64,000 nt of DNA, from assembly GCF_963422335.1 (NCBI RefSeq), contig NZ_OY729424.1, forward strand, positions 1,612,001-1,676,000. Reading direction: 5' to 3'. The position numbers and the translations under genes are program-made. This stretch comes from an uncultured Roseateles sp. GTDB taxonomy: Bacteria; Pseudomonadota; Gammaproteobacteria; Burkholderiales; Burkholderiaceae_C. The notes beneath the pieces are model-generated. The model was not told the origin of the DNA, made no database searches, and worked only from the letters and a program-made list of their open reading frames with translations. Of the stretch, positions 24,722 through 33,932 are shown one piece after another (within the stretch, counting starts at the first letter, position 1; the number at the start of each line of letters is the position of its first letter).

Positions 24722-27352
24722 CTATTCTTCGGCGGCACTTCGCTGCTTGTCACTCCCCGGAGCCGGGGTCATGGGCTTGAGCCTTTCGATGGGTTTTGCC
24801 GGCGTTCGCGAGGCGCTCATATCGGCCGGCAGCCGCAGCTCGTAGCAGGTGCCCTGGCCGATCACGCTGTGCACCTGGATCGTGCCGCCCAGCACGCCGG
24901 TGACCAGGTTGTAGACGATGTACAGGCCCAGGCCGCTGCCGCCTTGGCCCAGCTGGGTGGTGTAGAAGGGCTCGAACACGCGCTTCAGCACATCGGCGGC
25001 AATGCCGCAGCCGTTGTCGGCGTAGCTGAGCACGACGAGTGGGCCATCGCGATGCGCGGTGATGCGGATATGGCCGTCGCCCTGGCCTGCGTCCCGTCCG
25101 GCAAAGGCGTGGCGGAAGGAGTTGCTCAGCAGATTGCCCAGGATCTGCTCCAGCGGGGCGGAAAAGCTGTCCATGCCTATGCCGGCGTCGATATCGACCT
25201 GGACGCTATGGGAGCTGAGTGCGTCATCTGCCGGCAGCTGACGCAAGGCCTTGTCAACGACTTCCCGCAGCAGGAAGCTGTGCCGGCGGGCGCTGTCGGG
25301 CGTGGCCGCAACGCGCTTGAAGTCGGTGATCAGTTTCGCAGCGCGCATCGCGTCGCGCTCGATCAGGAGACTGGCCTCTTGCATGCGCGCCGTCCAGTCG
25401 GCCACCTCGGCGCGCCGCGCGGTGCCCGACAGCAGGCGCTCGCCGTGGCGCTCCACGTCGCCCCGCAGGGTCGACGCGACCATCAGCACATTGCCGATGG
25501 GCGTGTTCAGCTCATGCGCAACACCTGACACCAGGCTGCCCAGGGCGGCCAGCTTCTCGGCCTGCAGCAGTTGGTCCATGGTCTGCTGCAACTCCTTGCC
25601 CCTGGCCTCGACCCGGGCCTCCAGCTGCTGGTTGAGCTCCTCCAGCGCCTGCTGCGAGCGCTTCATCTCGGTCACGTCGCGGCTCAGCACCAGGCGTGCG
25701 GGCCGGCCGCCGAAGTTCAGCGAGTGCGAGTCGATCTCGACCAGGATGGGGCTGCCGTCGCGGCGCAGATGCGTGCGCAGCCCGGCACTGTGCAGGCCGC
25801 CGGGTCGTCGTGCCACCTGCTGCTGCAGGCCGGCGCGGTCTGCGTTGGGACGTATGTCGGCGATCGTCATGGCCAGAAACTCGGCCTCGCTGTAGCCGTA
25901 GTGCACGACCGCCGCGGTATTGACGGCCAGAAAAGCCAGGGTCTCGGCATCGAACACCCACATCGGGTGCGGGTTGCTGTAGAACAGCTCGCGGTAGCGG
26001 GCCTCGCCCTCGCGCAGGGCATCCTCGGCCTGCTTGCGCTCGGTGATGTCAACGCGCGTACCCATCATGCGGGTCGGCCTGCCCTGCGCATCGCGATCCA
26101 GCACCTGACCGGTGACGCTGACCCAGCGGTAGCTGCCATCGGCATGGCGCAGCCGCGCCTCGTAGTGGTAGGGCAGGTCGGCGCCGGCCAGCACGGCGGC
26201 GATGCGCTCGACCACGGCCGGGCGGTCCTGCGGGTGCAGGCGCTCCACCCATTCGTTGCGGGTGCCGAAGTCGGTCAGCGGCGGGTCGCCCATCATCGTG
26301 AAATAGGTCGGCGTGGCATACCACTGGCTGGCCTGGCGGGTGTCCCAGTCCCAGACACCTATGGTGGCCGCTGCAGTGGCCAGCGACAGCCGCTGCGCGG
26401 TCTCGCCGGCCTGTTGCTCGGCCCGCCGGCTGGCCGCCCAGGCGCGGTCGAGAAAGGCGCCCATCACAATCACGGTGGCGCAGGCGGCGGCCCAGACCGC
26501 CACAGCGACAGTGGCCAGCCAGCTCCAGGGCGCCAGCACCAGGTCGAGCGACTGGCCGGCGACGACGGCCAGGTCCGGTTGCAACGACAGCGCCCGGTAG
26601 GCATAGAGGCGCGGGCGGCCATCGACCACGCTGGCCTGCTGCAGGCTGCCGTAGCTGGCACCCTTCAGCCAGAGGCCGAACATCGGTGCGTCCGCAAAGG
26701 TCTTGCCCATGCTGGCCGCATCGAAGGGGCTGCGCATCATCAGGACGCCGTCCTTGCGGAACAGCGACACCGAGCCGCCGTCGCCCACTTCCAGACCCCG
26801 CCAGAGGCTGTCGAAATAGGGCGGCTCGATCGCCGCCACGATCAACCAGGCGATGCTGCCGTCACTGCGCCGCATCGGCCGGGTGGCGGGGATCAGCCAG
26901 GTGCCGGTGCTGCGGCTGAGGATGGGCGCTCCGAGCTGAAACCCCATATCCGACCGGCCGCGGTAGGCCTGGACATAGGCGCGCTGTGACAGATCAAGAC
27001 CGATATTGCCGACGTCGGAGTCGTAGGCAATGCGGCCCCTGGCATCGAGCACCCAGATGGCGCGCAGAAAGGGCAGGCCCTTGAGTTGCTCGCGCAACAG
27101 CGTGCGGCAAGACTGTTCGCTGAGGCCGCCCGAGGTCTCGAGCTGGGTCAGGCGGTTGGCTGCCAGTTGCAGTTGCTGATCGACCGTCTGGATGGTGCGC
27201 GAGGTCTGCTCCTCGATCACCTGGGCCAGCGAGGCCGTCAACCGCTCGCCTGAGGCAATCGCCTGGCCGCGAAGATAGGCCAGAGACCCCGCCAGCAGCC
27301 CACCGGACACCAGCACCACGGCCGCCGCGAACAGTATCAGCGTGCGCCGCAT
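24722..27352 (-). CDS. PAS-domain sensor histidine kinase with periplasmic Cache domain
   Basis: 876 residues from ATG 27352; an upstream in-frame ATG at 27415 would add a Pro-rich 21-residue leader. TM1 at the N-terminus, a double-Cache extracellular domain (~35-290), TM2, two PAS domains (~340-460, ~470-590), coiled coil, HisKA with GVAHELNTPIGN, and HATPase (LGNLLSNSFRHAF, YADNGCGI, GGSGLGLYIV). Complete and probably active. No response regulator is adjacent, so it is an orphan kinase here. Confidence 0.92.
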   Translation of the reverse strand: MRRTLILFAAAVVLVSGGLLAGSLAYLRGQAIASGERLTASLAQVIEEQTSRTIQTVDQQLQLAANRLTQLETSGGLSEQSCRTLLREQLKGLPFLRAIWVLDARGRIAYDSDVGNIGLDLSQRAYVQAYRGRSDMGFQLGAPILSRSTGTWLIPATRPMRRSDGSIAWLIVAAIEPPYFDSLWRGLEVGDGGSVSLFRKDGVLMMRSPFDAASMGKTFADAPMFGLWLKGASYGSLQQASVVDGRPRLYAYRALSLQPDLAVVAGQSLDLVLAPWSWLATVAVAVWAAACATVIVMGAFLDRAWAASRRAEQQAGETAQRLSLATAAATIGVWDWDTRQASQWYATPTYFTMMGDPPLTDFGTRNEWVERLHPQDRPAVVERIAAVLAGADLPYHYEARLRHADGSYRWVSVTGQVLDRDAQGRPTRMMGTRVDITERKQAEDALREGEARYRELFYSNPHPMWVFDAETLAFLAVNTAAVVHYGYSEAEFLAMTIADIRPNADRAGLQQQVARRPGGLHSAGLRTHLRRDGSPILVEIDSHSLNFGGRPARLVLSRDVTEMKRSQQALEELNQQLEARVEARGKELQQTMDQLLQAEKLAALGSLVSGVAHELNTPIGNVLMVASTLRGDVERHGERLLSGTARRAEVADWTARMQEASLLIERDAMRAAKLITDFKRVAATPDSARRHSFLLREVVDKALRQLPADDALSSHSVQVDIDAGIGMDSFSAPLEQILGNLLSNSFRHAFAGRDAGQGDGHIRITAHRDGPLVVLSYADNGCGIAADVLKRVFEPFYTTQLGQGGSGLGLYIVYNLVTGVLGGTIQVHSVIGQGTCYELRLPADMSASRTPAKPIERLKPMTPAPGSDKQRSAAEE

Positions 27353-27456
27353 GGGGCGCCGTGCCGGCGGCGTTTGCCACGGTCTGGGCGGGGTTGCTGA
27401 GGGCATGGGGGGCAATGGGTTGCCCGCCGACTGTAGCCCAGCCCCCGACGCTCAAC

Positions 27457-27477
27457 AAAAAAAGCAGCCGGATCGGC
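27457..27477 (-). terminator. Weak terminator candidate after metzincin-like gene
   Basis: On the minus strand a short GCCG/CGGC hairpin (27467-27477) is followed closely by seven T residues (A run 27457-27463), nine bases after the stop of the 853-aa secreted protein. The stem is only four pairs, so confidence is low. Confidence 0.4.
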
Positions 27478-27485
27478 GTGCGGGC

Positions 27486-30047
27486 TTACAGATGTTCGCA
27501 ACGGCCCATGCGGGCGCCGCGCTTGACCTGATCGACGAATTCGTCGGGGAAGGCCACTTCCGTCGAGTGGTGGTTCTTGCAGACAAAGGCCTTCTTCATG
27601 TCCACATACCAGGTCAGCGGATAGCCCGGAATGCCGCCCACCATCTCGTTGCCGCGGCCATTGATCGAGGCCGTGCCATCCATGCCGTAGCGGTAGGCCT
27701 CGGCCACACCCTGGGTGCGGAAGAAGTCGGCCAGCTTGATCCAGCCGATGTCTTCTATCCACAGCATGCCGTGGAAGCCGCTGAACCAGATGCCGGCCTG
27801 GGCGATCATCACCTTGCCGTCGTCGCTGATGTCGCTGGACGAGATCGGAATGGGCCCGAAGTTCTCCTGGATGTAGGCGGCATCGGTTTCACAGCTGAGG
27901 TCGAAGCCGAGCAGGGGGAAGTCCTCGCACCACTTCAGCAGCTTGGTCTTGCTGAAGGCGTTCTTGCCTGTGCCCTGGGTGGCGTTCCAGAACACCAGGC
28001 CGTCTTTCTCGGTCTGCAGGGCCACGCGGCTGGCGTCGGGCGTCATTGCGTAGGCGTCCACCGCGCCGACGATCTTGTACAGATCGATGGGCTTGCCTTC
28101 GTCGATCCAGGCATAGGCCTTCATGAAGTTGCTGTTGCCCAGCACCACCCGGCCGTTGCCGGACACCGCATGGGCGCGGTGCCAGGGCTCGTTGCTCAGG
28201 TCTATGCCCTCCAGGCTCAGCGGGCGGATGCCGCGCCTGGCGGTCCAGATGAAGGGGATGATCTCGCCGCCGCTCTGCCAGTTGCCCTCGCAGAAGCCGT
28301 CGCCGTTGCGGTCCACATAGGCCGTGCCCACCGCCGTGCTGGCCGTGGCGTCCAGCGCCCAGCCATAGCTGGACGAGTAGCCGACCTGGCTGCCGCCGCC
28401 GCAGGTGTCGCCGTTGAGATTGCCCAGATCGGTCAGGCTGCCGCGCTGGGTGTCCCAGATCGCGGCCGAGTTGGTGGTCACCGGCGAGCCGTCGTCGTAG
28501 TAGCCGATCACGTTCTTGTTCAGATCAGCCTGCACGATCATCTTGCGGCCGTCGCGGGTGATGCTGGTGTTCACGCCCAGCACGCCCTCGGGCGACCACT
28601 GCACGCCGGTCTTGGCATCCCAGAGGAAGGGAATGTTGTTGATGGTGCCGGCGGCACGCTCGCCGTCCTTGGACATGCTGCCCAGGTAGCCATAGGTCAC
28701 CGGGGTGTACTGAACGCCGTCCTTGTAGCCGTTGAAGTAGAAGTTGGCCGTCTTGGTGACGCCGGCTTCCGCGGTGATGGCGCTGGCCGTGCAGGCCAGG
28801 TCCTTGGCCGCGTTGGCCTGCTCGTTGGTGTTCCAGTACTCGGCTTCCGAGACCAGCGAGGTCGGCGTGGTCGGGTAGCCGCCGGCGACGATTTCCTCGG
28901 TGTAGAGCTGGTACTTCTGGCCCGGCTTCAGGTTGTTGATGCGGAAGCGCCCGTCCGGCCCGATGCGGCCCTGCGTCTTGTCGCCGGTCTGGGCCGATAT
29001 CGCATCGCCCAGCGGATCGTTGATGTTGCGGGCAATGATGTTGATGCCGCCGTAGGGCGTGCGGCCGTCCTTCAGGTACAGCGTGCCGGCGATCGAGCCA
29101 CGGGTCTTGGCGTAGGCGGCCGTCGGGTAGAGGTCGGAGATCGCCGCGATGTCATCGGAGCGGTCGACCGAGCTCATCTCCAGCCCCGGGTTGCGGCCCT
29201 GTTCATCGACCGTCGCCGGGTTGATGAAGGGGAACATGGTCTCGATGTACTTCGGGTCTATCCTGTTCGCGCCGGGGTCGGGGTTATGCCAGGAGTGGAC
29301 CGGCTTCACGCAGCCGGGCACGCCGGGGTAGAGGTCGAAGTAGTAGGGCTCGCTGAAATAGGCCATCTGCCCGTTGACCTGCGAGTGCGACAGATTGATC
29401 GCGTGGCCGAACTCGTGGGTGAACACGCCGGCGATGCGCTTGCCGTCCACATCGGGCGGCGGCACCCAGGGCTGCTCGGGGTCCAGCGGCTCATGGTTGA
29501 CGATGTAGCCGTTCATCACCGCCGTGGCCTTGACGATGGTCTCGGGGTAGCCGTCGCCATCGCGGTCTTCGGCGATCTCGGCAAAGGCAATGCCCAGCAC
29601 CTGGTCCCTGGGTGCACCGAACACCTCTTCGATCACCGCGCCATGCTGGTCGTAGATGACGTAGATGCCGCCTTCGTTGTACTGGCCATAGACCTTCATC
29701 GCGGTGGCGCCGTCCTTGACGTCCACGCCTATGCTGGGCACCTGGCTGAACTTCTTGAACTTCTTCGGATCGGTGACGGCCTTCCAGGTCGAGGTGGCGA
29801 CATTGCTCCACTGGCTCAGCGCAAAGGCGGTGATCTTGTCGGCCTGGGCGTTGTTCAGGAACACCGAGCCGTCATCCCGGTAGGTGAAGTCGCCGATGTC
29901 GGTGTAGACCGGGATCGGCTTGCTGGTGTCCCAGCGCTGCGGCTGCGGATTCTTCGGGTGGTCGGTCAGCAGCAGCGGGCCGGCGGCCTGTGCCGCGCAG
30001 AGCATGGCCAGCAACGCGCCGGCTGCAGACAACTTGATGGTTCTCAT
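27486..30047 (-). CDS. Secreted metzincin-like zinc protease with HAF-type repeats
   Basis: 853 residues from ATG 30047, which shares one base with the stop of the preceding gene (TGATG). Signal peptide to AQAA. Zinc motif HEFGHAINLSH near 207-217 fits HExxHxxxxxH with Asn where most metzincins have Gly. A carboxypeptidase-regulatory-like domain (RGSIAGTLYLKDGRTPYGGINIIARNI in outline, ~325) follows. The C-terminal ~400 residues hold repeated 'FxWDAxxG...LG' units (PFLWDAKTG, AAIWDTQRG, PFIWTARRG) as in HAF-repeat extracellular proteins. Probably an extracellular protease; substrate unknown. Confidence 0.72.
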   Translation of the reverse strand: MRTIKLSAAGALLAMLCAAQAAGPLLLTDHPKNPQPQRWDTSKPIPVYTDIGDFTYRDDGSVFLNNAQADKITAFALSQWSNVATSTWKAVTDPKKFKKFSQVPSIGVDVKDGATAMKVYGQYNEGGIYVIYDQHGAVIEEVFGAPRDQVLGIAFAEIAEDRDGDGYPETIVKATAVMNGYIVNHEPLDPEQPWVPPPDVDGKRIAGVFTHEFGHAINLSHSQVNGQMAYFSEPYYFDLYPGVPGCVKPVHSWHNPDPGANRIDPKYIETMFPFINPATVDEQGRNPGLEMSSVDRSDDIAAISDLYPTAAYAKTRGSIAGTLYLKDGRTPYGGINIIARNINDPLGDAISAQTGDKTQGRIGPDGRFRINNLKPGQKYQLYTEEIVAGGYPTTPTSLVSEAEYWNTNEQANAAKDLACTASAITAEAGVTKTANFYFNGYKDGVQYTPVTYGYLGSMSKDGERAAGTINNIPFLWDAKTGVQWSPEGVLGVNTSITRDGRKMIVQADLNKNVIGYYDDGSPVTTNSAAIWDTQRGSLTDLGNLNGDTCGGGSQVGYSSSYGWALDATASTAVGTAYVDRNGDGFCEGNWQSGGEIIPFIWTARRGIRPLSLEGIDLSNEPWHRAHAVSGNGRVVLGNSNFMKAYAWIDEGKPIDLYKIVGAVDAYAMTPDASRVALQTEKDGLVFWNATQGTGKNAFSKTKLLKWCEDFPLLGFDLSCETDAAYIQENFGPIPISSSDISDDGKVMIAQAGIWFSGFHGMLWIEDIGWIKLADFFRTQGVAEAYRYGMDGTASINGRGNEMVGGIPGYPLTWYVDMKKAFVCKNHHSTEVAFPDEFVDQVKRGARMGRCEHL

Positions 30048-30700
30048 CAGCGCATCACTCCCTTGGCTATCCATTGCTCATTGACGGCGCGCTTGACGAA
30101 GTTCGTCAGCACGCCGCCTTCCACCGCGCCGCCATGCTTGGCCAGCATGGCGGCCTCTTTGGCGTTGAGCACGCTGGGGTCCACCGTCATGCCCTTGAAC
30201 AGGTCGCGGTTGTTGAAGCTGTTGGCCAGCTGGGCGCCACTGGAGGTGAACTTGCCCTGGGCCAGGCCCACCGGGGTGACCAGGCCGGTGCGCAGGGCCG
30301 GCTTGTTCAGGAAGGTGGTGACCTTCTCGCCCACCGTCCAGCTCGCCATGCCCTCGATCCGGCTGGCCAGCAGGTAGCGGCCATCGCTCATCTTGCGGGT
30401 CTTCAGCAGGCCGTACTGGCGGAAGCTGTAGCTGCTGTTCTCGGCCAACTCCTGCTTGAGGCTGCTCTTGACCTTCAGCGTGACCTCGGTGAACGGCACG
30501 CCGTGGGCGATGCCATCGGTCAGCTTGCTGACCTCACCGCTGACGATCAGGTCCGAGGCCTGGATCATCTGCTTCAGGTTCTGCGGCACCAGCTGCGAGG
30601 CCTGGGTGGGGGTGGCCAGCAGACTGGCCGCGATGGCGGTCAGGCCGAGCAGGGCAGGCAATAGGCCCCTGCGCGACCGGAGTGAGATGTGTGGAGTCAT
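30047..30700 (-). CDS. Secreted hypothetical protein coupled to metzincin-like gene
   Basis: 217 residues with an N-terminal signal peptide (RSRRGLLPALLG...ATPTQAS) and a mature domain starting QLVPQNLKQMIQASDLIVSGEVSKLTD, giving way to Ala/Lys-rich sequence at the C-terminus. No family recognised with certainty; the 'ADLIVxGxV' pattern is common in small exported beta-sandwich proteins. Its stop overlaps the next start (TGATG), so it is expressed with the protease, perhaps as an inhibitor, chaperone or substrate. Confidence 0.75.
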   Translation of the reverse strand: MTPHISLRSRRGLLPALLGLTAIAASLLATPTQASQLVPQNLKQMIQASDLIVSGEVSKLTDGIAHGVPFTEVTLKVKSSLKQELAENSSYSFRQYGLLKTRKMSDGRYLLASRIEGMASWTVGEKVTTFLNKPALRTGLVTPVGLAQGKFTSSGAQLANSFNNRDLFKGMTVDPSVLNAKEAAMLAKHGGAVEGGVLTNFVKRAVNEQWIAKGVMR

Positions 30701-30839
30701 GGACCTTGCTCTTGCAATGAGAGTAGAGGTCCGGACGGTAGCGACGGGGCCCGCGGGCCACCATCACCCGCGGCGGGGGGCCCCCGATCACGGGAGGCAC
30801 AAACCCGGGATGGGCAAACCCGTGGCTGATCAGCTGTGG

Positions 30840-32540
30840 TTAAGAGCTGAAGCTGATCACGCCCAGGCTGCGCGCCCGCGTCACCGCATGCTTGCGCGAG
30901 CCGGCGTCGAGCTTGGTGTAGATCTTCTTCAGGTGCCACTTCACCGTTTCATCGCCAACCTCGAGCGCGGTGGCGATTTCCTTGTTCGAGTAATTGCGCG
31001 CCAGCAGCTGCAGGATTTCGCGCTCCTTCGGTGACAGCAGCTTGGCCGACAGCGGCTGCGCCTCGCCGGATTCGGGTGCCGGCGCGGGCCGCCACAGGCC
31101 CTCGGCGTCGAACAAGGGGGCGCTGCCCTGCTGGCGCAGGCGCAGCACGGCCAGCGGGTGGAGCAGCTTCAGCGCCGCGTCCTGGTCCTTCACGTCCAGC
31201 GCCTTGCGCGCATAGCCGTAGGCGCGGGCCATGTCGCCGGTGGCCGCCCAGCCATCGGCCAGCTGCACATAGAGCGAGGCGGGGGGCTTCCAGCCGGCGA
31301 TCTTCAGGCCCTCGCTCAGCGTCGCCTCGGCATAGTGCAGCGCCGCGCTGGGCGCCGTCATGTCCGGCGGCGGCGGCAGCGCGTGGCGCTGATGGATCTC
31401 GGCCAGCGCCTCGCAGACGCCGACCACCAGCGCCGAGAAACCATGGCGGGTGATCAGTGCCTGGGCCTCCTCGATGGCGGCCAGCGCCGCCCCGGCCCGG
31501 CCGGCGGCCGACAGCGCCCGGGCGTGGCCGATCAGGTTCAGCGCCAGGTTGTCGGTGGACTGGGCCTCGCGGTACATCGCGATGGCCTCGGCCATGGGCC
31601 CGACGGCCTCGATGCCGCGGCCCATCGCCAGCAGCGTATGGGCCAGCGCGCTGCAGGCATTGGCCTTGTTGATGCCCACCGGCGTGACGGCCAGCCAGGC
31701 CAGCGCATCGACCAGCACGGCATGGCTGTCGTCCAGCCGGCCCAGCTCCTTCAGAAAGGCGCCCAGCCGCGTCTCGCTGGAGCCTATCAGCGCCGGCCAG
31801 CCGGTCTGGCGTGCCACCGTGGCGGCCACGTCGAAGCAGGCGGCGGCCTGGTCGAAATCGGATAGGCCCTGCAGCGCCGCGCCGGCATTGATGGTGCAGA
31901 TCACCGCATGGCGCACCAGGCCCAGGCGCTGCGCCTGCTCGCTGGCATGCAGCAGCAGCGCGGCCGCCTGGGCCGGCTCACGGCGCGACAGCGCCAGGCC
32001 GCGCGCTGCACTGCGCAGCGCATCAACGGCCGGGTCGACCTCCGCAGCGGGGAGCCTGACAGAGGCCTCGGGCTCGGTGAAGGCGCGCTCATAGCCGGCC
32101 CAGGCCTGGGCCACGGCCAGCCGGCGTGTATCGGGCAGGGTGGCAAAGAAGGCCGCGCCGCGGTCATAGGCCTCCAGCTCGCGCTCACGCTGGCCACGGG
32201 CCTTGGCCACCACCGCCTCGGCCAGCAGGGCGTCGCCCTCGGCCAGGGGATCAACCCCGGGGGCCAACAGCGTGCGGGCCTCGGCCAAGTGGGCTTCGGC
32301 GGCGTCGAGTTGGCAGCGCAGCGCGGAGATTTCGCATCGCGTCAGCGCGATGCGGGCGCGCTGCGCGGTGCCGGGATGCAGGGCCTCGGCCTCGCTGCTC
32401 AAGCTCAGCGCACGTGCGCTGTCTCGCTGGCGCAGATGCCAGGCCAGCTCGATCAGCGCCGGGGCGCGTGCGTCGGCGACGGCTTCGGCCAGCGCGGCTT
32501 CCAGCGCGGCCAACTCGCCCTTTGCCACATAGAGGTCCAT
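30840..32540 (-). CDS. LuxR-family regulator with TPR-like N-terminal region
   Basis: 566 residues. About 490 residues of Ala/Leu-rich paired helices (TPR/MalT-like repeats) lead to a C-terminal LuxR HTH: LSPKEREILQLLARNYSNKEIATALEVGDETVKWHLKKIYTKL in outline. It lacks the Walker A ATPase domain of MalT/LAL regulators. Probably controls the secreted protease/PEP-CTERM genes nearby, but no operator is evident. Confidence 0.88.
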   Translation of the reverse strand: MDLYVAKGELAALEAALAEAVADARAPALIELAWHLRQRDSARALSLSSEAEALHPGTAQRARIALTRCEISALRCQLDAAEAHLAEARTLLAPGVDPLAEGDALLAEAVVAKARGQRERELEAYDRGAAFFATLPDTRRLAVAQAWAGYERAFTEPEASVRLPAAEVDPAVDALRSAARGLALSRREPAQAAALLLHASEQAQRLGLVRHAVICTINAGAALQGLSDFDQAAACFDVAATVARQTGWPALIGSSETRLGAFLKELGRLDDSHAVLVDALAWLAVTPVGINKANACSALAHTLLAMGRGIEAVGPMAEAIAMYREAQSTDNLALNLIGHARALSAAGRAGAALAAIEEAQALITRHGFSALVVGVCEALAEIHQRHALPPPPDMTAPSAALHYAEATLSEGLKIAGWKPPASLYVQLADGWAATGDMARAYGYARKALDVKDQDAALKLLHPLAVLRLRQQGSAPLFDAEGLWRPAPAPESGEAQPLSAKLLSPKEREILQLLARNYSNKEIATALEVGDETVKWHLKKIYTKLDAGSRKHAVTRARSLGVISFSS

Positions 32541-32590
32541 GCGGCAAATTGTAGGAGGGCGGGCGCCCTCGGCTCACAGACTGTTTGCGC

Positions 32591-32794
32591 TCAGGGGCGC
32601 ACCGAGCGCTGGCCGCTCAGGTAGTCCGCATGGGCCGATGCCCGCTGCTCGGCACGCCAGCGCACCCCATCGTCCACCGAGGCATGACAGACCTGCACAT
32701 AGGCCAGCAGCAGGCCGCCAGCGGCAGCGGCGGCGCCCGACGCGATACAGCGCTGGGCGATGGTGGAGAGGGCGGGGCGGCGGGGGGTGTTCAT
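32591..32794 (-). CDS. Small hypothetical membrane or exported protein
   Basis: 67 residues with one hydrophobic segment (CIASGAAAAAGGLLLAYVQV, ~20-40) followed by a polar basic tail. ATG 32794 is preceded by GGGA about eight bases upstream. An ATG 36 bases upstream is in frame but less likely. No family recognised. Confidence 0.5.
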   Translation of the reverse strand: MNTPRRPALSTIAQRCIASGAAAAAGGLLLAYVQVCHASVDDGVRWRAEQRASAHADYLSGQRSVRP

Positions 32795-32842
32795 ATCGGT
32801 GTTCCCTTCGGGTCCGGGCAAAGCGCCCATCTGCCGAAGTCT

Positions 32843-32907
32843 GCGAGGCGCAGGTTTGCGCCTCGCTTCATCGGTGTTTCACTTGTTGCAGGGCCTGTTG
32901 GCCCTGC
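32843..32907 (-). terminator. Two hairpins downstream of PEP-CTERM gene
   Basis: GCAGGGCC/GGCCCTGC (32888-32895 and 32900-32907, 4-nt loop) lies six bases beyond the stop. A 10-bp stem GCGAGGCGCA/TGCGCCTCGC (32843-32852 and 32857-32866) follows. Neither has a U tract. They probably end or stabilise the PEP-CTERM transcript before the small gene. Confidence 0.55.
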
Positions 32908-32913
32908 GCAGAT

Positions 32914-33591
32914 TCAGGCCTGCTTGCGGCCGCGGCGACGCGCGACGAGGCCCAGCACGCCGAGGCCGGCGAACATCAGGGCATAGGTCTCGGGTTCGGG
33001 CACTGCACCGACCTGCACATTCATCGTCGTGCTGGCCAGCATCGTCGTGTTGTTCCAGGCCTGCAGCGTGACGCTGTACAGGCCGGCCATATTCACGTCG
33101 AAGGGACCGCCGGGCGTGCTGGCGAACAGCACGTTCTGCGAGTTCTGGAAGCCATTGAACGGGATGGCGGCCATTGCGTTGTCGGCCCAGTGTGCGGCCG
33201 GGTCCACCCAGGAGTAGCTGACGCCGGCGCTGGGGTCATGGTCTATGCCCAGCAGATAGGTCACGCCGGTCAGGCTGCCGCTGTTGACCGAGAACTCGTA
33301 GCTCCACATCGCCTTGGGCGCGCCACTGCAGCTCAGGCAGGCGCCCAGATCGGCCATATAGGTGCCGCTGGAGCCGTCAATCGTCAGCAGGGTCTGGCGG
33401 TTCTTGGCGCGCAGGGCGACTTCCACGCCGCTGTCGGTGTCAATCGTCCAGTTGCCGTTGACATTGCCGGTGCCGAAATAGACCCCCGGTGCGGCGACAT
33501 CGCCGTAGGAGGCGACGGCCATGGCGCTGGTCGAGGCCAGGGCCATCGTGGCCAGGGCGGCGGCCAGGGGAAGGGTACGCTTGAGTTGCAT
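32914..33591 (-). CDS. PEP-CTERM sorting-domain protein
   Basis: 225 residues: signal peptide to SAMAV; body with a Cys pair (GACLSCSG); and a C-terminal VPEPETYALMFAGLGVLGLVARRR sorting signal. Expected to be exported and processed by an exosortase in the envelope. The two hairpins immediately downstream probably end its transcript. No further family assignment. Confidence 0.92.
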   Translation of the reverse strand: MQLKRTLPLAAALATMALASTSAMAVASYGDVAAPGVYFGTGNVNGNWTIDTDSGVEVALRAKNRQTLLTIDGSSGTYMADLGACLSCSGAPKAMWSYEFSVNSGSLTGVTYLLGIDHDPSAGVSYSWVDPAAHWADNAMAAIPFNGFQNSQNVLFASTPGGPFDVNMAGLYSVTLQAWNNTTMLASTTMNVQVGAVPEPETYALMFAGLGVLGLVARRRGRKQA

Positions 33592-33932
33592 AGGGAACTC
33601 TCATTGAGGGGTCCGGGGCCGAAACATTCGGCTTGCCAGGGCACTGCGATCCGGAACGCGCATGGTGCATTCCGGACGGCTCAGGCTAGGGCCGGGGGCT
33701 GCGGCTGTCGGTGCGCTGGCGCACCAAGCAGCGCAGCAAGCGGCGCACCCAACGGTGACCCGGCGTGCGCGCACTGACTCGGTGCGCTTCGAGTCGGTGC
33801 GCTGGGTCGCGCTCCCGCTGCCGGTGCATAGGGGCGCGGCACAACGAGGTGATGCGGGCTTGATCAAGGCGGCACGGGTCTTGCGTTGTGTCCGGCATGC
33901 GCATCTGCGCCGTCCCAACCGGAGCCCTGAAG
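33592..33932. promoter_or_regulatory. 341-base divergent intergenic region with repeated 10-mer
   Basis: No credible gene. The decamer TCGGTGCGCT occurs three times (33708-33717, 33779-33788, 33794-33803), the last two 15 bases apart on the same helix face and direction. A perfect inverted repeat GGTGCG-CTGG-CGCACC spans 33710-33725. The layout suits regulator binding upstream of the amino-acid transporter or the divergent PEP-CTERM gene. Confidence 0.45.

Noticed and set aside
27342..30377. 1011-aa plus-strand open frame
   Set aside because: Antisense to the metzincin-like and neighbouring genes, composition-biased, no motif.
30740..30800. GC-rich palindromes (GGGCCCGCGGGCC, GGGGGCCCCC) before the 217-aa protein gene
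   Set aside because: Low-complexity G/C runs pair in many ways here; no defined stem or U tract supports a terminator or operator.
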